This document shows positions 59,206 to 64,000 of a stretch of DNA of 64,000 nucleotides, one piece after another. Position numbers and translations under genes: made by a program. Each line of letters begins with the position of its first letter. Within the stretch, counting starts at the first letter, position 1. The notes under the pieces were generated by a model. The model searched no databases. It saw only the letters and a list, made by a program, of their open reading frames with translations, and was not told the DNA's origin. This DNA is from Anseranas semipalmata (Eukaryota > Chordata > Aves > Anseriformes > Anseranatidae): contig VXAA01003158.1 in the NCBI GenBank assembly GCA_013399115.1, forward strand, positions 925,474 to 989,473, written 5' to 3'.

Positions 59206-62200
59206 ACCCACTGATGCCTATCTCAATGTAGAACAAAAAGTGGCTAAGTACAGTCAACTTTTTTTTTTACTCTTTGCCACTCAGAGTACTATCTGAATAC
59301 ATCCAATTAATATTTTCAGAAGAAAGCTTTATCCCAAGTGAAAAATATTTAATCTGCCTCAGAACCTGTGCCACTATTACATTTTGTTTCTGGAGGGAGG
59401 AGGTGAGGGTGGGAGAAGAGTGGAGCAGAATAGGATATAGAGACTCCCAAGACAGAATATCAAGAATTAGAACATTGTTTGCAGAAATACTTGAGGAGTT
59501 GATACAATTTATTGTAGTTTGCTTATGTCTCTCACTCTCTGGAACATCTTTTACAGATATACCAGTATACTGCTGGCAGCTATTGTTAAAAATAAAATTA
59601 TATTTTCACTACCAAGCAGATCTTTCTATTGTTTTTGAAGCCTACAGTTCTTGTATGTGTAAGCTATGAGATGAATGTGGTGTGCTAAACTACAGGAAAA
59701 CTTTTTGGTTGAATAAAAACGGAAGGCCAAAAATTGAGAATATAATCAAGGCAGAATACGTACTGTTTCTTACACTATTACTAGCTGCCCCTTAAAGGAG
59801 CAGAACGAGTTGAGAAACATTAAATTCTCCTGCAGAAGCTTTGAAAAGGTTTGTTTCTTCCTGCCCCCGTCCAGGTTTCCATGTTCTTATGTAGAAACTC
59901 TTAAGAATATAAACTTTGGTAGCTTGTTTTTCAAAGTTAAACTGGGAAAATTGATTTAAAATACATCCAGAAAATTGTCACGTGTATTTTTTCAACTTGC
60001 TTACACCCAAATATTCCACTAAAAATACCCATTTCAGGAGTTGAAACTGAATTCATGTCTCTACAGAAATCATGGATTATAGATTTCAGTGCTCTTATTC
60101 TGAGTTTCAGTCCTGGTTCCTTATTGTCTTTTGCTTGCAAGTATGTCTAAACTAGCTGTGGTAAACACCATACACCCATGCTTTTAATTTGAGTATAAGT
60201 AGGTATTAGGTCTTCAGAGCAAAGACCACCAGCCACTAGTGGAAGTTTTCTTCAAAACTTCCTAAGCATTATCATGTCAATCTCTTGTCTACCTTGTTGG
60301 GAGTGTTTGAGGTGCATCTTGGGTCTCGTTTTGTTTTTGAAAGGAAATGTGTGGAATCCAGAAGACATTCCTGGAGCCTGTAATCTGGGATGCCATCATC
60401 TGAGTTTGAGCGTGAGCAGGAAAGCAACAGATAGATGTACTTGAAGGAGCAGGAAATCCAGCAATTAAACCCTTGGTAGGATTACATACTTGTATCACTG
60501 TATTATTTTACTGACCATGAGGTTTGTGATCAGAGCTGGGTTTTGCAATGAGATCTGCAGTCACCTTGTTTCAGTTTGGTCACGTACTTCCATGAAATAC
60601 AGCAGTGTGGACCATAAGGTAAGATAACACCCTCTTCGTGTGAAGAGCACGCTGAAAGGGAATAGCATTGAGTTGTGAAGATGGTGTTTGTCCTGCATGG
60701 CAAAAGCAATAGTCTTAGGATGTGCGATAAATATTTTGTATAATTACAATTTGCTGCAAGTGCTGCTTTCAACTAGCTAATAACCTTCATATTTTTTACT
60801 AGATATTGTTTTAAGGCATTTCAGGTGCTCAGTCTGGTGTGGAAGGTTCCTCCTGGATGTCCTAGCAAGAAACAGCTGGATTTTGGCTTCAGTGAAAGTT
60901 ATGGAGCCCATTCCCAAACGGTTCTGTGTAGCTGCTGACTGTGAGCAATGGAAAAAACTTGAGGGGAGCTAGGTGAGGCTGTTTCATGTCTATTTCTGAC
61001 TACTGCATTCTTCCTGTTCTCAGGGACAGCTCTCATCAAAATAATTATGAACTTGACTTGAATCTAGGTTTCATAGCTCTTTCATATTACCTCTCCAAAA
61101 ATGTTGCTGTGTTCCTGAGGAAAATGAGTCTGGAGATCTCTTGTAATGAACTCCAGTGGTTTAGGATCTGAATCACCTAGATTATGATATGTAGTAATTG
61201 TGAAAGCAGGCAGTATCTGCTCGGGTCAGTCGTGAGGACTGAGACCAGTGGAGTCTGGGAACTGCAGTGACTACTGTGCTTTGACTCTTCTCCATCTCCT
61301 GCACCCCTCTCCCAACATCAACAGGCTTTAGCTAGACCCCAGTTATATTTAGGTAATGGTTTTCTTTCTGTTTGTACTGTAGCCTATTCTGACTGAGCCT
61401 AATGATGTACTGGAGATTGCTGTCAGTCTCTGGCACCAAGCCACAGGAAGATCTGGAGATCTTAAGTGCTGGTTCATCTTGAGATGTTTTTAATGGCACT
61501 GGCCTTGAAGTATTGGCATCTTGTATGGAAACACTATTTTAGATACTCATCAGCTTATTTTTGTGATGTTTCACTGAAGTTCCTAGAAATAAGCTAGCAT
61601 TTTTTTTCCAATCTAAATGGCTATACGTTTCTCTGATATTGTTAGTATAGCTTCATATTTTATGTGGGGCTGTTGCACGCATTTCAGAAGATCTGATTTG
61701 TCTTGGTTCATTCCTTTAGCAGTGAGCACACTTTATTAGAGCTCCAGTTTTTTAATTTTTATTGCAAAGAGGCTAAAACAGACTATTTTCCAAAAGTTTC
61801 AGTAATATTAATTGTGGTATGGAAAATCCAGAAACAATTTTCTAATTACTTCCTCAAATCAGTTTTCTTATAAACAGCAGCAAAATACAGTAGCTAAAAG
61901 GCTGAGGAGACCCTGCTAGTATCTCTGACTACGTGCTCGTGTAGGAATAAACCAATTTGTCAGAGTGTAGTTGAGATTTTTATGGAAGGAAAAAGAAAAG
62001 TGGACAAACCTTTGTATTCAGTGGGATAGAAAAGGAACTCATTTGACGTGGTTGCCTGAGGGCTTTTGGACACTCATTACAATGAAAGCTAATGTCTAAA
62101 CATTTTTGCTGTCTCTGAAAGTCTCCAGGAGAAAGGGTGGATGTTAGTGACTCATTAATCAAGAATATGTTTAACTGTAGTGGTTCCCAATCTTCTCTCT

Positions 62201-64000
62201 GTGAATCACAGGTGGTCCAGGATGCCAATGAGAGCCTTTTATGGCCTACATGAAGCAGGGGATAGTGTTAACGAGGGGTGAATGGTCCACAAGAAGTTGA
62301 CATACATTTTAATCACAAGTGTTCGGGAACTGCTGCTCTAGGGCTTTACTTCAGTGAATTCTCTCTGCAACAGCAAGATTCACCTTGAACTGGTGAACAG
62401 CTCACACCCAAATGCTCGGTTTTGCGGTGGTCTGCTGTACTCAATAGGTATAGTGGTGAGACTTAAAGCAGTTTGATGGAAAAAAAAAAATGCAACACAC
62501 TGGTGGTAACAAAGCCCTTTAGCCTGGATTAGTATTTTGCCGAGACTACCGCAAGCGTGTCATGGCTGAGCAACTTGGGGTCGTGATTGCCGTGTTCAAA
62601 AGTAACCAGAGACTGGGGAAGGTTATAAGTTTGTTGTAATAATTTCCGAAAAGTAACTTAAGATGATTTAAAGAGCTGCCTGTCTTTTAACTGTATGAGA
62701 GAAAAACAAAAGGTCTGGAGGTAAGCAATCTTTCTCCCTGCAGATACTAGGCACTTGGTCTTGCTAAACTTTTGATGAGCTCTCAGAGCTGATGCTGGAT
62801 GGTTTCCAGAGCCGGAAAAAGAGAACTCATGATTCTTTGACTCAAGAGAAGAACTGCTGTGTTCTTACCACTGGACAGAGAGATGAAAACAGTTGCTAAA
62901 CAAAGATCAAACGTGAACTTTATAAATAAACAAACAAAATTGATGCTAAGGGACGTCTCAACTCCTTTGCCTACGGCAAAGGGCTTGGCAGGACCTAGGA
63001 GAATGACTTTGTCAGTTTGCACATGGAATTCTTATTTTAAAGAGTCTGATTAAAGTGATATGGCTCCTCTTAATGAGTTTGGAGGTTATGCTGGTTAAAA
63101 TGGCCTTTTCTGTCCATGCATTGGCAGAATATACCAATGGATGTAGGGTAGAGGAGAAATCTTTTATGGTATTGAGCTCTAGATGTTGAATGTGGCAAAA
63201 TTTTAAATGATGCATGATTAAAAAGTCGATTACGAGAAGCTGCTGTTAAAACACTCCAAGGCAGCAGGTTTGCTGCTGTGCTGAAGAGGAGCCTTAGTTA
63301 CCTGCGAGATGTGCTTGCAAGGCAGAGCTGGGCAGAAGAGGGGGTTCTCTGTTCTGATGTCCACTCGAGTCCTGTTCCAGTCCTAACTTCTGATGTGCCT
63401 GTTGATAAGATAGGACTGTGGGTTGCAGAAATGTTTGTTCAGTATCTTAAAAGAAGCTGGTGGTTGGAATGGGAGCAGAACCCAGGAGCAGATAGCTGTT
63501 CTTTTTACCTTTTTTCCTCCTATCAAATTTGAAATGATGTGAACTAGAAACAGGAAGCTTGTCAGTCAGGCTTTTGCCCGGCATGTAGACCTGTCTTGAC
63601 TCCCCCTACTTGTTCCCAGCATTAAGTATCTTCTGTCCTTGACAGCTTCTGCTTCCGTTTCTCCTTTAGTTCCATACCCCTACTGCCTGCTGCAGCCTTT
63701 GCTGTGAGATGCTTTAATCTGTTTCCAATTCGGAGCAGCCCATTTGCAGCCTCCTGGCAAGGCAGCCGGCTGCAGCCCACTTAGTGCCTGGTAGTGAAGA
63801 ACCACACACTACAGCCTTCTCCCAGAGGCCCAGATGGTCTGTACGTGTCACGCTGTGTGAACACAGCTTTCCAAGGAGAACGTAAACTCCAGAATACTCC
63901 TGCAGCTATTGTGGGATGCCAGGCAAAAGATGAGGACCCCTGTCTTCTTCCTCAACAATCTACTGCCTCATAAAGCTGTAGAAATGGGCCCTGTGAGCTA
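59206..64000. other. Intergenic DNA downstream of CLIC4
   Basis: No gene recognised. It contains further AATAAA copies at 59591 and 59712 that might still belong to CLIC4, and an hAT-like remnant at 62178-62335. By human synteny the next gene would be RUNX3, but no RUNX3 exon is seen here. Confidence 0.55.
62178..62335. mobile_element. Degenerate non-autonomous hAT-like element
   Basis: The left end TAGTGGTTCCCAATC and the right end GTTCGGGAACTGCTG form imperfect terminal inverted repeats (AGYRGTTCCCRA core). They resemble the CAGTGGTTCCCAA ends of Charlie-type hAT elements. The base run after the right end, CTCTAGGG, fits the nTCTAGAn target preference of this group, but the left flank (TTTAACTG) matches it poorly, so the duplication has decayed. 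About 158 bases, with no transposase. Confidence 0.5.

Noticed and set aside
1..64000. CRISPR arrays, operons, phage, endogenous virus, tRNA or rRNA genes
   Set aside because: None seen. The window is plainly a vertebrate nuclear locus, and I could not identify a tRNA cloverleaf, snoRNA box pair, LTR or avian CR1 tail with confidence.

Overview
The window is vertebrate nuclear DNA and looks avian. It has multi-exon genes with GT-AG introns, AT-rich introns, CpG-rich patches and no recognisable Alu, B1 or L1 repeats. The two readable genes are the C-terminal part of SRRM1 (Ser/Arg-rich splicing coactivator, also called SRm160) and all but the first coding exon of CLIC4 (chloride intracellular channel 4). 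Both lie on the + strand. SRRM1 upstream of CLIC4 is the order I know from human 1p36, so this is ordinary conserved synteny. The short introns and the wording of the SRRM1 C-terminus (an Ala/Thr stretch after the Lys/His tract, and an ending in SPPS) fit a bird. I cannot name the species.

Layout. 1-9644: twelve SRRM1 coding exons, the first one cut by the window edge, encoding about 642 residues of RS/RP-rich low-complexity protein and a Lys/His/Ala tail. 9645 to about 10525: SRRM1 3' UTR. About 10.5-27 kb: intergenic. It is AT-rich up to about 14 kb and then clearly more GC-rich. It holds two weak gene-like signals (a minus-strand terminal-exon-like ORF at 10963-11131 and three + strand exon-like segments at 13710-14316) and a CpG-rich patch at 19.4-19.6 kb. 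27.04-28.7 kb: a second CpG-rich block, broken by a 940-base assembly gap (27666-28605). The CLIC4 promoter and first exon are probably in or beside this gap. 28.7-45.1 kb: presumed CLIC4 intron 1, with a candidate alternative first exon at 35 kb and a CpG/GATA-motif patch at 38.5-39.2 kb. 45124-55541: CLIC4 coding exons 2-6, whose lengths match the human exons as I recall them. 55542 to about 59.2 kb: long CLIC4 3' UTR. About 59.2-64 kb: downstream intergenic DNA with one degenerate hAT-like element.

The two genes have no known joint pathway. SRRM1 acts in nuclear pre-mRNA splicing and 3'-end formation. CLIC4 is a glutathione-transferase-fold protein that moves between cytosol, membranes and nucleus. 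I found no operon-like, CRISPR, phage or defence system, and no clearly undescribed system. The best leads are small: a possible alternative CLIC4 N-terminus, an SRRM1 tandem (NAGNAG) acceptor, and the unassigned exon-like signals between the genes.
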